A DNA stretch of 24,779 nucleotides from an uncultured Lachnospiraceae bacterium (GTDB lineage: Bacteria; Bacillota; Clostridia; Lachnospirales; Lachnospiraceae): contig CALDLG010000073.1 in NCBI GenBank assembly GCA_937910785.1, positions 1 through 24,779 on the forward strand. The letters are read 5' to 3'. Below the pieces are notes generated by a model that worked only from the letters and a program-made list of their open reading frames with translations, had not been told where the DNA came from and ran no database searches. Shown piece by piece: positions 15,908 to 23,907 of the stretch; the stretch's first letter is position 1; each line of letters opens with the position of its first letter. Both the position numbers and the translations under genes were made by a program.

Positions 15908-16222
15908 ATGAATAAAAAGAGCTGCGATGTAGGCAAACGAATCACTTATTTCCGCACAAAAAAGCATTATTCCGTCAATAAGCTTGCAAATGCTTCCGGT
16001 ATTTCACAAAGCTTCTTAAGAGATGTAGAACTGGGTAATAAAAATATCACTGTGGAATATCTTTCTTATATTTGTGATGCTCTGGGCATTTCTCTCGTAG
16101 ATTTTTTTAACGATGATTTTTCAGGGGAAATATCCGAAAATCCTGTCATGGCCAAAATTTATCAGCTTTCCGAGGAACAGCGGACCACACTTCTGGCGTT
16201 CCTGAATGCCATGACTGATTGA
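15908..16222 (+). CDS. XRE-family transcriptional regulator, 104 aa
   Basis: The 104-residue protein has a Cro/C1-type HTH domain at about residues 8-65 (VGKRITYFRTKKHYSVNKLA, NASGISQSFLRDVELGNKNI, YICDALGISLVDFF). A short C-terminal part ends LSEEQRTTLLAFLNAM, which resembles SinR-like dimerisation tails. It probably binds DNA as a dimer. The frame is open from 15863, but ATG 15908 has an AGGAG site six bases ahead and begins at the domain, so it is chosen. It is divergent from the polysaccharide operon and next to the TTGTAA/TTACAA inverted repeat, which suggests local control. Confidence 0.85.
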   Translation: MNKKSCDVGKRITYFRTKKHYSVNKLANASGISQSFLRDVELGNKNITVEYLSYICDALGISLVDFFNDDFSGEISENPVMAKIYQLSEEQRTTLLAFLNAMTD

Positions 16223-16238
16223 AGAAATGAGTCAGGGG

Positions 16239-16267
16239 TTGCATACACCGCCCACATTCTGTAAAAT
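16239..16267 (+). promoter_or_regulatory. Promoter of the DUF1292 gene
   Basis: TTGCAT (16239-16244), a 17-base spacer, and TAAAAT (16262-16267) form a good sigma-A type promoter 28 bases before the ATG at 16295. It begins 17 bases after the XRE stop codon, so the DUF1292 gene has its own start of transcription. Confidence 0.65.
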
Positions 16268-16294
16268 AAACTTATCAAAAACAGAAAGAAAGGC

Positions 16295-16669
16295 ATGGAT
16301 CGCATAATGAAAAAAGAGGACCGCAATGAATTGAAAACAGAACCGTCAGATGCTGCACAGGAGGAAATGACCGTCGAGCTGGATCTGGATGACGGAAGAC
16401 ATGTCATCTGCTCCATCGTTACCATACTGACCGTATCGAAAAAAGATTATATTGTTTTGCTGCCTTTAGACGAAAACGGGCAGAACGCCGACGGGGAGGT
16501 ATGGTTTTACCGCTATTCCGAGAATGAAAATGATCCCAATGAAGAACCGGAACTTACCTACATCGAGGACGATGAGGAATATGAAGCTGTCGGAGAAGCC
16601 TTTGACGAATATCTGGACTCCGTTGAATTTGACGAAATGGTGGATGATACGGAAAAAGAACCGCAGTGA
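16295..16669 (+). CDS. DUF1292 domain protein
   Basis: A 124-residue, strongly acidic protein. After a short charged N-terminus, the DUF1292 core runs from about 25 to 115: MTVELDLDDGRHVICSIVTI, DYIVLLPLDENG, VWFYRYSENEN, and the acidic end EDDEEYEAVGEAFDEYLD. The family is widespread in Firmicutes, often near yrrK and alaS (the YrzB group), but its role is not established. Here it lacks that neighbourhood and is monocistronic, with its own promoter and terminator. The start at 16295 has an AAAGAAAGG site; an alternative ATG lies four codons later (MKKED) without a clear ribosome site. Confidence 0.85.
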   Translation: MDRIMKKEDRNELKTEPSDAAQEEMTVELDLDDGRHVICSIVTILTVSKKDYIVLLPLDENGQNADGEVWFYRYSENENDPNEEPELTYIEDDEEYEAVGEAFDEYLDSVEFDEMVDDTEKEPQ

Positions 16670-16687
16670 CGGTTCTTTTTTTGTTTC
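16653..16687. terminator. Bidirectional terminator with the DUF1292 stop codon in its loop
   Basis: AAAAAGAACCG (16653-16663) pairs with CGGTTCTTTTT (16670-16680), followed by a T run on the plus strand; the minus strand also ends in T residues. The loop CAGTGA contains the TGA stop of the DUF1292 gene. It separates that gene from the convergent helicase. Confidence 0.85.
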
Positions 16688-16708
16688 GGGTATGAAAAGC
16701 GCCCATTT

Positions 16709-18557
16709 TCAGTTCAGCTTTTTTGACAGAAGCGGCGCAAGAAACCGGGAAGGAACCTTTTTACCGTTTTCCGCGCTGCAATACAGAATATGCAGCTCTT
16801 TTCTTGCCCTCGTCATTGCCACATAAAACATGCGCCGTTCCTCTTCCACCGCTTCCTGCGTCACGGACTGTCTGGATGGCAGTCTTCCCTCGTTGACATC
16901 CGGCAGATATACCGTGTCGAATTCCAGCCCTTTGGACGCATGCATCGTCATCAGACGGATACCGGGAGTCTGCCGGTCATCTCCGTCTCTTCTGCTTCCT
17001 TTCCACTGCTCTCCTACATTGACCAATATAGTCATTCCATTTACGGAAGGTATCGAACTTTTTTGCTTCCTCCTGAAAATCATCGGCAGTCTGCAGGAGC
17101 CTTCCGCTCTCTTCCACATCAAAATTCTCCTTTATGTAATCGTCATAGCCGACTGCCTGCCTGATATAATGCACTGCGAGATATGGACGCATTGTCCCGA
17201 CCCGCTCCAGATCATGGAACAGCTTACGGGATACTTCCTGCATGCGGATATCGTTCCGATAATAGGCAAGCAGTTCTTTCAGTTCAATGTTTTCCGCCCT
17301 CGCACAGTCCTTGCGCAGATACCGGAGCGGTCTGTTCATAAAAAAGTGAAAAAGCTCTCTGCTTCGATTTCCATCCGCGAATTCCAGATAGGCCAGCAGG
17401 TCTTTGATGACAAAATGATCGTAACGGCTTTTCAGGACTTCCCGCATGACAAAGGGTATTTTGTGATACAGCAGCTTTTCCGCCAGCATACCGCATTCGT
17501 AATTGGTCCGGCAGATAACCGCATGCTCTTTAAGCGACTCCGGCCGGCTTTCCGCAACGGTCTGACGCAGCATGCCAAGCAGCGCTTCCTGCTCTTTCTC
17601 CTGATCCGGGAAAGACTGTAACAGAACCCCTGCCCCTTCCCGGTGAACAGCCTGAATCTTCTTGGAAAAACGGTTCCGGTTGGCCGCAATCACCTGCATG
17701 GAGCACCCGACAATCTGCTCGTGGCAGCGGTAATTGACGTCTAACAGAAGCTGTACGGCCGTCGGATAATCCTTTATAAAGCGCTGCATCATATCCGGTC
17801 CGGCTCCCCGGAAGCCGTAAATCGACTGATCATCATCACCCACGATGAACAGATTGTTTTCCGGCAGGGCAAGCATTCGAATGATTTCGTATTGAAGCGG
17901 ATTGATGTCCTGAAACTCATCGATCATAATATACTCATACCGTTTCTGCCATTTCGCAAGTACATCCGGATGCTCTCTGAACAGCTTCAGGCATAAAAGT
18001 CCCATGTCGTCGAAATCCATCTTTCCGAATTCGGAAAGATATCCGTTATAATCCCGGTACAGACTGCGAAGCTCTTCTTCGGAAAACCGATCGTCCGCCA
18101 GAAGATCAAATCTTTCTCCGTTATTTTTCAACCGGCTGATCGTTTGCAGAAGATGCTCCGTTTTTTCATGTCCTGCGGATAACGCATTCGCCGGCAGATG
18201 GAGAATCTGTGCCAGAAGTTTTCTTTTTTGGTTTTCGGTAATCAGGGTAAACTGACGATATTGCCCGGTCTGTTTCAGAATAGAATAAAAGACTGCATGA
18301 AAGGTGCCGAAGGTGATATAAGATGCTGTTTCCTTTTCCAGCTTATAAAACCGCTGCCGCATTTCTCCTGCAGCGGCTTTGGTAAAGGTGATCACCAGAA
18401 TGCGGGAAGGATCGACTCCGCATTCGGTAATCAGACAGCGGATACGCTGTGTGATCACAAAGGTTTTGCCACTGCCGGGCCCGGCGAGCAACTGCACGGG
18501 TCCGCCAGTGGATTCAACCGCTTTCTTTTGTTTGGGATTCATTGTCAATTCAGGCAT
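16709..18557 (-). pseudogene. UvrD/PcrA-type ATP-dependent helicase, reading frame broken near 16977
   Basis: A superfamily 1A DNA helicase encoded in two frames. Frame one (18557-16977) holds the Q motif (MNPKQKKAVES), Walker A AGPGSGKTF, motif II YIMIDEFQDINPLQYE, motif III VGDDDQSIYGFRGAGPDMM and motif IV LDVNYRCHEQI, then stops at TGA 16977-16979 after QKRRR. Frame two continues the homology from about 16990 to 16709: motif V (IRLMTMHASKGLEFDTVYLP, residues 55-74 of its frame) and motif VI (EEERRMFYVAMTRARKEL). Joined, they give about 615 residues, the usual length for this helicase group. One base of shift (a skipped T in AGA-T-GAC, or one indel) restores the frame. This may be a pseudogene, sequencing error or recoding. 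The ATG at 18557 overlaps the gltX stop. Confidence 0.8.
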
Positions 18558-20004
18558 TCCGTAACTTCTCGATTCCCTTTCTGATTCTTGCAAGAGATTC
18601 TTCTTTTCCCAGAATTTCCATGATTTCCGTCGCGCCGGCGGGCGTCATCTGCCTGCCGGATACGGCAGTCCTGATGGGCCACATAACATAGCCGTTCTTG
18701 CATTCTTTTCGCGCAACGTAATCGGTCAGCGTCCGATACAGCGCATCGTTGCCATAATCTTCCTGCGCCTCCAGGACAGGAAGCAGATCCTGCAATACCT
18801 CAAGGGAAGACGCTTCGCTTGTTTTCATCTTCTTATGGGCATACATTGCCGTATCGTATTCCGGAAGCGCCTCGAAAAAGTCCACCATCTCCCGGATATC
18901 GGGAAAGACCTCGATTCGCGTCTTTACCATGGCCGCGATCTTTCGCAGATCGAAATCTCTGGTCAGAACTTCTTTCAGATAAGGCTCCGCCATCTCGTAA
19001 AACCGGTCGAAGTCCATTGCTTTCATGTATTCCCCGTTCATCCATTTCAATTTGGTATAATCGAAGACCGCCGGAGATTTGGAGATATGATGGTAATCGA
19101 ATTTTTCCACCAGCTGTTCCAGACTGAAAATCTCTTCCGTCCCTTCCGGACTCCAGCCTAGCAGCGCCACAAAATTCACCACCGCTTCCGACAAAAAGCC
19201 CTGCTCAATCAGATCTTCGTAGGAGGAATGACCGCAGCGCTTCGACAGCTTCTGATGCTCTTCGTCCGTAATCAGCGGGCAGTGCACATATTTTGGAACC
19301 TCCCATCCGAAAGCCTCATAGAGACGATTATACTTCGGAGAGGAAGAAAGGTACTCATTTCCCCGGACCACATGGGTGATACCCATCAGATGATCGTCCA
19401 CCACATTGGCAAAATTGTAGGTCGGAAATCCGTCGGACTTAATCAAAATCATATCATCCAGTTCCGCATTGTCCACGGAAATATCTCCATAAATATCATC
19501 GTGAAATTCAGTCCTTCCCTCCGTCGGATTGTTCTGCCTGATGACATACGGTTTTCCCGCCTTTAAGTTCGCCTCCACTTCTTCTCGGGAAAGATGCAGG
19601 CAGTGTTTGTCATATACATTGATCTCTTTTCCGGCCACTTCTCTTGTCAGTGTGGCAAGCCGTTCTTTATCACAGAAACAATAATAAGCTTCTCCTCTGT
19701 CGATGAGCTGCTTTGCATATTCAAGATACAGGCCCTGTGCCTGTCTTTCGCTCTGCACATAAGGACCGACCCCTTTATCCTTATCGGGTCCCTCATCATG
19801 AATCAATCCGGTCTTTTCCAGCGTACGGTAAATAATCTCCACCGCGCCTTCCACATAACGTTCCTGATCGGTATCTTCAATCCTCAAAATGAAATCGCCG
19901 CCCTCATGTTTTGCGATCAGATAGGCATAAAGCGCTGTTCTTAAATTGCCGACATGCATCCGGCCTGTCGGGCTCGGCGCATATCTGGTTCTGATTTTCT
20001 GCAT
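18550..20004 (-). CDS. gltX: Glutamate--tRNA ligase
   Basis: The 484-residue class I synthetase attaches glutamate to tRNA-Glu, and in many Firmicutes also to tRNA-Gln for later amidation. It has the HIGH-type motif APSPTGRMHVGN (residues 9-20), the glutamate-site phrases RIEDTDQERY and SDGFPTYNFANVVDDHLMGI, and the KMSKS-type loop KLSKR (252-256). Its length matches bacterial GltX and it is intact. Whether it is discriminating or non-discriminating is not clear from the sequence. An AAGGAG site lies 11 bases before the ATG. It follows the hydrogenase gene by 27 bases and its stop overlaps the helicase start by 8 bases, so the three are probably co-transcribed. Confidence 0.95.
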   Translation of the reverse strand: MQKIRTRYAPSPTGRMHVGNLRTALYAYLIAKHEGGDFILRIEDTDQERYVEGAVEIIYRTLEKTGLIHDEGPDKDKGVGPYVQSERQAQGLYLEYAKQLIDRGEAYYCFCDKERLATLTREVAGKEINVYDKHCLHLSREEVEANLKAGKPYVIRQNNPTEGRTEFHDDIYGDISVDNAELDDMILIKSDGFPTYNFANVVDDHLMGITHVVRGNEYLSSSPKYNRLYEAFGWEVPKYVHCPLITDEEHQKLSKRCGHSSYEDLIEQGFLSEAVVNFVALLGWSPEGTEEIFSLEQLVEKFDYHHISKSPAVFDYTKLKWMNGEYMKAMDFDRFYEMAEPYLKEVLTRDFDLRKIAAMVKTRIEVFPDIREMVDFFEALPEYDTAMYAHKKMKTSEASSLEVLQDLLPVLEAQEDYGNDALYRTLTDYVARKECKNGYVMWPIRTAVSGRQMTPAGATEIMEILGKEESLARIRKGIEKLRNA

Positions 20005-20031
20005 GGTCTATTGTGCTCCTTTTTATTTCTG

Positions 20032-21510
20032 TTATTTTTTATCCGGTATTTTCTGTTCCGCAGCCGCCTTGAAACTGCCGACCGCTTTGGCTGCCTGCGG
20101 AATCGCTATATTCGTACCCGCTCCGGCGATACATCCTCCAGGACAGGCCATTCCCTCGATCAGACAGCCGTTCTTCTTGCCGGCCTTGGCAAGCATCAGC
20201 ATCTTCCGGCACTCGGACAGGCTTTCCGCATGCTCGATGTGTACCTCCACATCCGGATAATATTCCCGGACGCACTCCTCGATAGCGTTTGCAACACCGC
20301 CGGCGACGCCGTATCCCCGTCCCGCTCCCGTAGCGCCTTTCAGTTCGTCCAATGCCTGAATTTCTTTTAACAAAATGCCTCTTGCCTCAAACATGCCGAC
20401 AAGCTCCTCAAAGGTGATCACAAAATCCACATCGGAACGAATGGTCCTTCTGGACGCCTCCAGCTTCTTGGAAGCACAGGGTCCGATAAAAACAACTCTG
20501 GCATCGGGATGCTCCTCTTTAATCACACGCGCCGTCGCAACCATCGGTGTCAGGGCGTTGGATATTTTATCGATCGTCTCCGGGAAAAATTTCTTCGCAA
20601 GCATTGACCAGGATGGACAACAGGATGTCAGGCTGAACGGCAGACTGCCTGTGGCAACCTCTTTCGCATAATGCTCCGCTTCCGCCAGCGCGCCCATATC
20701 CGCGCCGATGGCCGTCTCGTATACATCCAGAAATCCAAGCTCCTTCAATGCGGTCTTGAGCATATCCGGTGTCACATCCGGCCCGAACTGGCCTGCAAAT
20801 GCCGGCGCTACCTGCGCGATTATCTTCTGTCCGGACTGAATGGCCCGGATCAGCTGAAAAATCTGTGATTTATCTGCAATCGCTCCAAACGGACAGTTTA
20901 CCATGCACTGTCCGCAGGAAACGCATAATTCATTATCGATCACCGCCCGGCCTTTTTCGTCGTTCTTGATCGCGTTGACGCCGCAGGCTCCGGCACAGGG
21001 CCGAACCTGATGGGAAATCGCATCATACGGACAGATTGCCTTGCATTTTCCGCATTTAATACATTTTTCCTGATCGATTACGCTCTTTCCGTTCTTCATG
21101 GAAATGGCGTCCCGCGGACATACCTCCCTGCAGGGATGAGCCACGCAGCCCATACATTTATCCGTTACCTGATAACGGTTTTCCGGACAGGCATTACATG
21201 CCGAAGGAATGACCTGCATCAGCGGCGGCTCATAGTATTTCTCGGAGATATTGCTTTCCTCCAGTCCCTGTGTCAGATGGACAGGCTGATTTTCCGGCCG
21301 CAGGGAAAGCCCCATCGCCAGCCGGATGCGCTCCCGCACAATGGCACGCTCCCTGTATATGCTCTCATACTCCGACTCGTCATAATCCACGATTTTATAA
21401 GGCAGAGCTTCCACATCATCTTTTAAATTATCCGAAGTATACGCCAGATTGGCAACTTCCTTGAAAATCCGGCGTCTGTTCTTACGAACCTGGGTATCTA
21501 TTCCTCTCAT
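20032..21510 (-). CDS. [FeFe]-hydrogenase-like iron-sulfur protein (monomeric type, probably group B)
   Basis: A 492-residue protein with a ferredoxin-like N-terminal half and an H-cluster domain. Four Cys-rich clusters are seen: CMGCVAHPCREVCP, CIKCGKCKAICP, a CAGACG variant, and CVSCGQCMVNCP, predicting several [4Fe-4S] sites. The H-cluster loops are TSCCPSW (295-301), GPCASKK (343-349) and MACPGGC (454-460), with the proton-path Cys retained. The altered second and third loops (GPC rather than MPC, no GGVMEA-type ending) point to the group B enzymes of Clostridia, whose physiological role is unclear. No maturase or NADH-linked partner is nearby. The frame opens earlier (21546), but ATG 21510 has GAGG eight bases before it. 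Confidence 0.85.
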   Translation of the reverse strand: MRGIDTQVRKNRRRIFKEVANLAYTSDNLKDDVEALPYKIVDYDESEYESIYRERAIVRERIRLAMGLSLRPENQPVHLTQGLEESNISEKYYEPPLMQVIPSACNACPENRYQVTDKCMGCVAHPCREVCPRDAISMKNGKSVIDQEKCIKCGKCKAICPYDAISHQVRPCAGACGVNAIKNDEKGRAVIDNELCVSCGQCMVNCPFGAIADKSQIFQLIRAIQSGQKIIAQVAPAFAGQFGPDVTPDMLKTALKELGFLDVYETAIGADMGALAEAEHYAKEVATGSLPFSLTSCCPSWSMLAKKFFPETIDKISNALTPMVATARVIKEEHPDARVVFIGPCASKKLEASRRTIRSDVDFVITFEELVGMFEARGILLKEIQALDELKGATGAGRGYGVAGGVANAIEECVREYYPDVEVHIEHAESLSECRKMLMLAKAGKKNGCLIEGMACPGGCIAGAGTNIAIPQAAKAVGSFKAAAEQKIPDKK

Positions 21511-21534
21511 ACGCATGACCTCACTTGTATCTCT

Positions 21535-21563
21535 ATTCTTGCACAAACCGGGACGGAAGTCAA
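21535..21563 (-). promoter_or_regulatory. Candidate promoter of the hydrogenase-gltX-helicase unit
   Basis: On the minus strand TTGACT (21558-21563) is followed after 17 bases by AAGAAT (21535-21540), a fair -35/-10 pair. It lies about 25 bases upstream of the hydrogenase ATG at 21510. Four bases upstream is a perfect 12-bp palindrome. Confidence 0.45.
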
Positions 21564-21566
21564 CAA

Positions 21567-21578
21567 CTCTGCGCAGAG
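21567..21578. promoter_or_regulatory. Perfect 12-bp palindrome upstream of the hydrogenase promoter
   Basis: CTCTGCGCAGAG is fully self-complementary and sits 3 bases upstream of the -35 box. It may be an operator for the hydrogenase gene; no regulator is known. The short length makes chance possible. Confidence 0.3.
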
Positions 21579-21597
21579 AGTGCCTCCATGTACTTTT

Positions 21598-21774
21598 AAT
21601 CAGCCGTCAGCCTACCATGCGGCGCATATTTCCTTTGGAGGCACGCTTCCGCTCCGTGAAAATGCGTAGCGGTACTAAGTTCAAAAGGCGCATAGCGCCT
21701 TTTTCACTAAGGACCGACGCTTTTCAAGGACCTCCGCCGGAAATATGCGCCGCATGGTAGGCTGACGGCTGATT
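21598..21774. repeat. 177-bp palindromic element with perfect 36-bp terminal inverted repeats
   Basis: Arms at 21598-21633 and 21739-21774 are exact reverse complements over 36 bases; the left begins AATCAGCCGTCAGCC. The 105-base interior also folds: GGAGG pairs with CCTCC, a longer imperfect stem follows, and the centre is AAAAGGCGC-ATA-GCGCCTTTT (21683-21703). The whole sequence can form one long cruciform or RNA hairpin. It codes for nothing convincing. No target-site duplication is visible. It lies 10 bases after the fused exporter gene's stop and upstream of the hydrogenase promoter. This resembles a MITE-like or intergenic palindromic repeat. Confidence 0.85.
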
Positions 21775-21783
21775 GCGACCACG

Positions 21784-23907
21784 CTACGCCTTCCGTCTCC
21801 GGAACCAGATGATAAATCCGCACAGCAAAAAGACTGCCGGCAGAACAAGTACGGACAGCAGGCCGACAATTGCCGCGGCTCCTGTGGAAAAGGTCAGCAT
21901 GGCAGAATACGGCTTCATCGGAATCAAAAGCGCATCAGTCCCGTCCTGCTCCACCAGCTCTCCTATGATATTGCCGAATGCTTTCACATTGTTTCCCGGC
22001 ACGATACTGTCCGCATCCTCCGTAAAGAAATAATCGACCGCTATGATAATGCCGTTGGAAATCCGGTTCTCATCCACTGTCTTTTCCGCCCGCATCGCAA
22101 TGACGAAGGGACCATCCGCATCATTTTCCGTTTTTCGGAAATCAGCCGCCGTCTCGAGTTCTTCCTGGCTGTATGCCCTGACATAAGAAGTTTCGCCGGT
22201 CCGAAGCAGGGGGGCATAGGAAATTCCCTGCGCCTCCTCTTCATAAAGAAGTCCCTGCGCATAAGGCGTAAACACAATCGATCCGGCTATCGCTTCCGTC
22301 ATTCTGTCAGATACGATCTCCGGAAACAACAGATAGGGAATCTGTCCGTAATAGCGATTCGAATCCTCCTCCAGAATAATACCTTCCGTCAGAGAAACGC
22401 CATAATAAGCAAGAATTCGTTCAAAATTGGGCAGCTCCGTCTCCGTCCAGGCGGGAATAATGATTATGCTGCCCCCTTTTTCCAGATAATCCAGAATTTT
22501 GTTCACGTCATCTTCCGAATAATCGTTTAACGGCGCATTCAGAATAAGTGCCTGCGCATCCTCCGGCACCTGATCGACCGATAACAGCAAAAGCGGCTCA
22601 CAATCGATATTTTTCTTCTGCACCGCCTGCCGGAACTGCCCCTCCAGTTCCAGTTCATCATGACCGCCAACCGCGTACAGCTTCGGCATCGCATCCGTCG
22701 TAACATATTGGAGGGCGGACACAATCTGTCCTTCTCCGTCATATCCGGTAATCTGATATTCATAGGAAGATAGATACTCATAGCCGTAAATCGTATCATA
22801 ATCAACGACTCTGCTCCGGTCCGGGCCCACAACGATCAGACTGTTCGAAGCAGGCTCCGTTTCGGTATAATTGGAATAAAACAGCGGATTGACGAGCGGG
22901 TCCACATAAGTTACCGCAATGTGCTCCGAGGAAGACTCAAGCCTTCTGAGCGTTTTATCGAGATTTTCATCCTTATAGTTCTCATTCGCCATTACATAGA
23001 TCCGGATATCCTCCGTTATTTCTGATACGAGTGCTTTCGTTTCCTCTGTCAGCGTATACATTTTATTAGAAGTAACATCCAGTGAGGTGATTGCTTCCGG
23101 CAGTTTTTCGGCAACGATATTGACCATTACAGTCAGTACCGCTGTCAGAACGACCAGACCGCTGTCATACAGGACGATCTTTTTTCCTCTTCCGGACATA
23201 CCATATCTGCGCTTCCGTATGGAGCATGCCGTACAGAACAGAAAAAAAACGGTCAACGACAGATCATATACAACGGAGGGCACATACAGGACGCCTCCCG
23301 TCATTTTTTCGAACCGTCCTACCATATCAAAAGCGCTCAGAAATCCGGTTACAAGATTTCCGGTCCGGGAGATCATACTGTTTATTCCCGACATCATATA
23401 TCCCAGAAACAGGAAGATGAAGGTCAGTACCGACGCAATCATCGGGCTTTCCGTCAGGGAAGAAAAAAACAGGCCGGCTGCCAGCGCGAACATGCCGTAC
23501 AGAAAAAAGCCAAGCAGCGCCGTATAGGATACTCCCATTCCGAACTCCCCGAAAAAAGACAGGATCACCGGAATGATGCAAAGAATCAATACCGGCACCG
23601 CATAAACCGTCAACACAGCCAGATATTTTCCAAACACGATCTTTTCCGTCGTCACAGGCGCGGTCAAAAGCAGCTGGTCCGTCTTCTGCTTCCGCTCTTC
23701 CGCCAGACTCCGCATCGTCAGAACCGGCACCGCAAACAGAAATAAAAAAATACTGCCCCGTAATACGGAAACAATCGTCGGTTCCCCATATAACATATTA
23801 AAATAAGTGAAATAGATTCCCATAAGCAGCAGAGCTGCCGCAAGATAGAGCCAGCCGGTCAGAGAATGAAAAAAAGCCCCGATTTCCCGCTTATAAATCG
23901 CCTTCAT
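21784..23907 (-). CDS. ABC exporter: fused GldF-like permease and GldG-like domain
   Basis: A 707-residue membrane protein. The N-terminal 240 residues are an ABC-2 permease of the GldF type, beginning MKAIYKREIGAFFHSLTGWLY, with phrases such as FAVPVLTMRSLAEERKQKTDQ and about six membrane segments. A GldG-like extracytoplasmic region (about 245-660) follows after a further membrane helix, with AITSLDVTSNKMYTLTEETK, ILDYLEKGGSIIII and the ending IGELVEQDGTDALLIPMK. A last helix (about 675-697) closes the protein. GldF and GldG are separate subunits in Bacteroidetes gliding systems; here they are one chain. The substrate is unknown; a role in cell-envelope export is inferred. The ATG overlaps the ATPase stop by 17 bases and has GGAGG nine bases upstream. 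Confidence 0.85.
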   Translation of the reverse strand: MKAIYKREIGAFFHSLTGWLYLAAALLLMGIYFTYFNMLYGEPTIVSVLRGSIFLFLFAVPVLTMRSLAEERKQKTDQLLLTAPVTTEKIVFGKYLAVLTVYAVPVLILCIIPVILSFFGEFGMGVSYTALLGFFLYGMFALAAGLFFSSLTESPMIASVLTFIFLFLGYMMSGINSMISRTGNLVTGFLSAFDMVGRFEKMTGGVLYVPSVVYDLSLTVFFLFCTACSIRKRRYGMSGRGKKIVLYDSGLVVLTAVLTVMVNIVAEKLPEAITSLDVTSNKMYTLTEETKALVSEITEDIRIYVMANENYKDENLDKTLRRLESSSEHIAVTYVDPLVNPLFYSNYTETEPASNSLIVVGPDRSRVVDYDTIYGYEYLSSYEYQITGYDGEGQIVSALQYVTTDAMPKLYAVGGHDELELEGQFRQAVQKKNIDCEPLLLLSVDQVPEDAQALILNAPLNDYSEDDVNKILDYLEKGGSIIIIPAWTETELPNFERILAYYGVSLTEGIILEEDSNRYYGQIPYLLFPEIVSDRMTEAIAGSIVFTPYAQGLLYEEEAQGISYAPLLRTGETSYVRAYSQEELETAADFRKTENDADGPFVIAMRAEKTVDENRISNGIIIAVDYFFTEDADSIVPGNNVKAFGNIIGELVEQDGTDALLIPMKPYSAMLTFSTGAAAIVGLLSVLVLPAVFLLCGFIIWFRRRKA

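Noticed and set aside
16970..17010. Classic -1 programmed frameshift in the helicase gene
   Set aside because: The required shift is +1, and no X-XXY-YYZ slippery heptamer is present.
21598..21774. Insertion sequence or transposon with an encoded transposase
   Set aside because: Only 177 bases, no transposase-like frame and no visible target-site duplication, so it is recorded only as a palindromic repeat.
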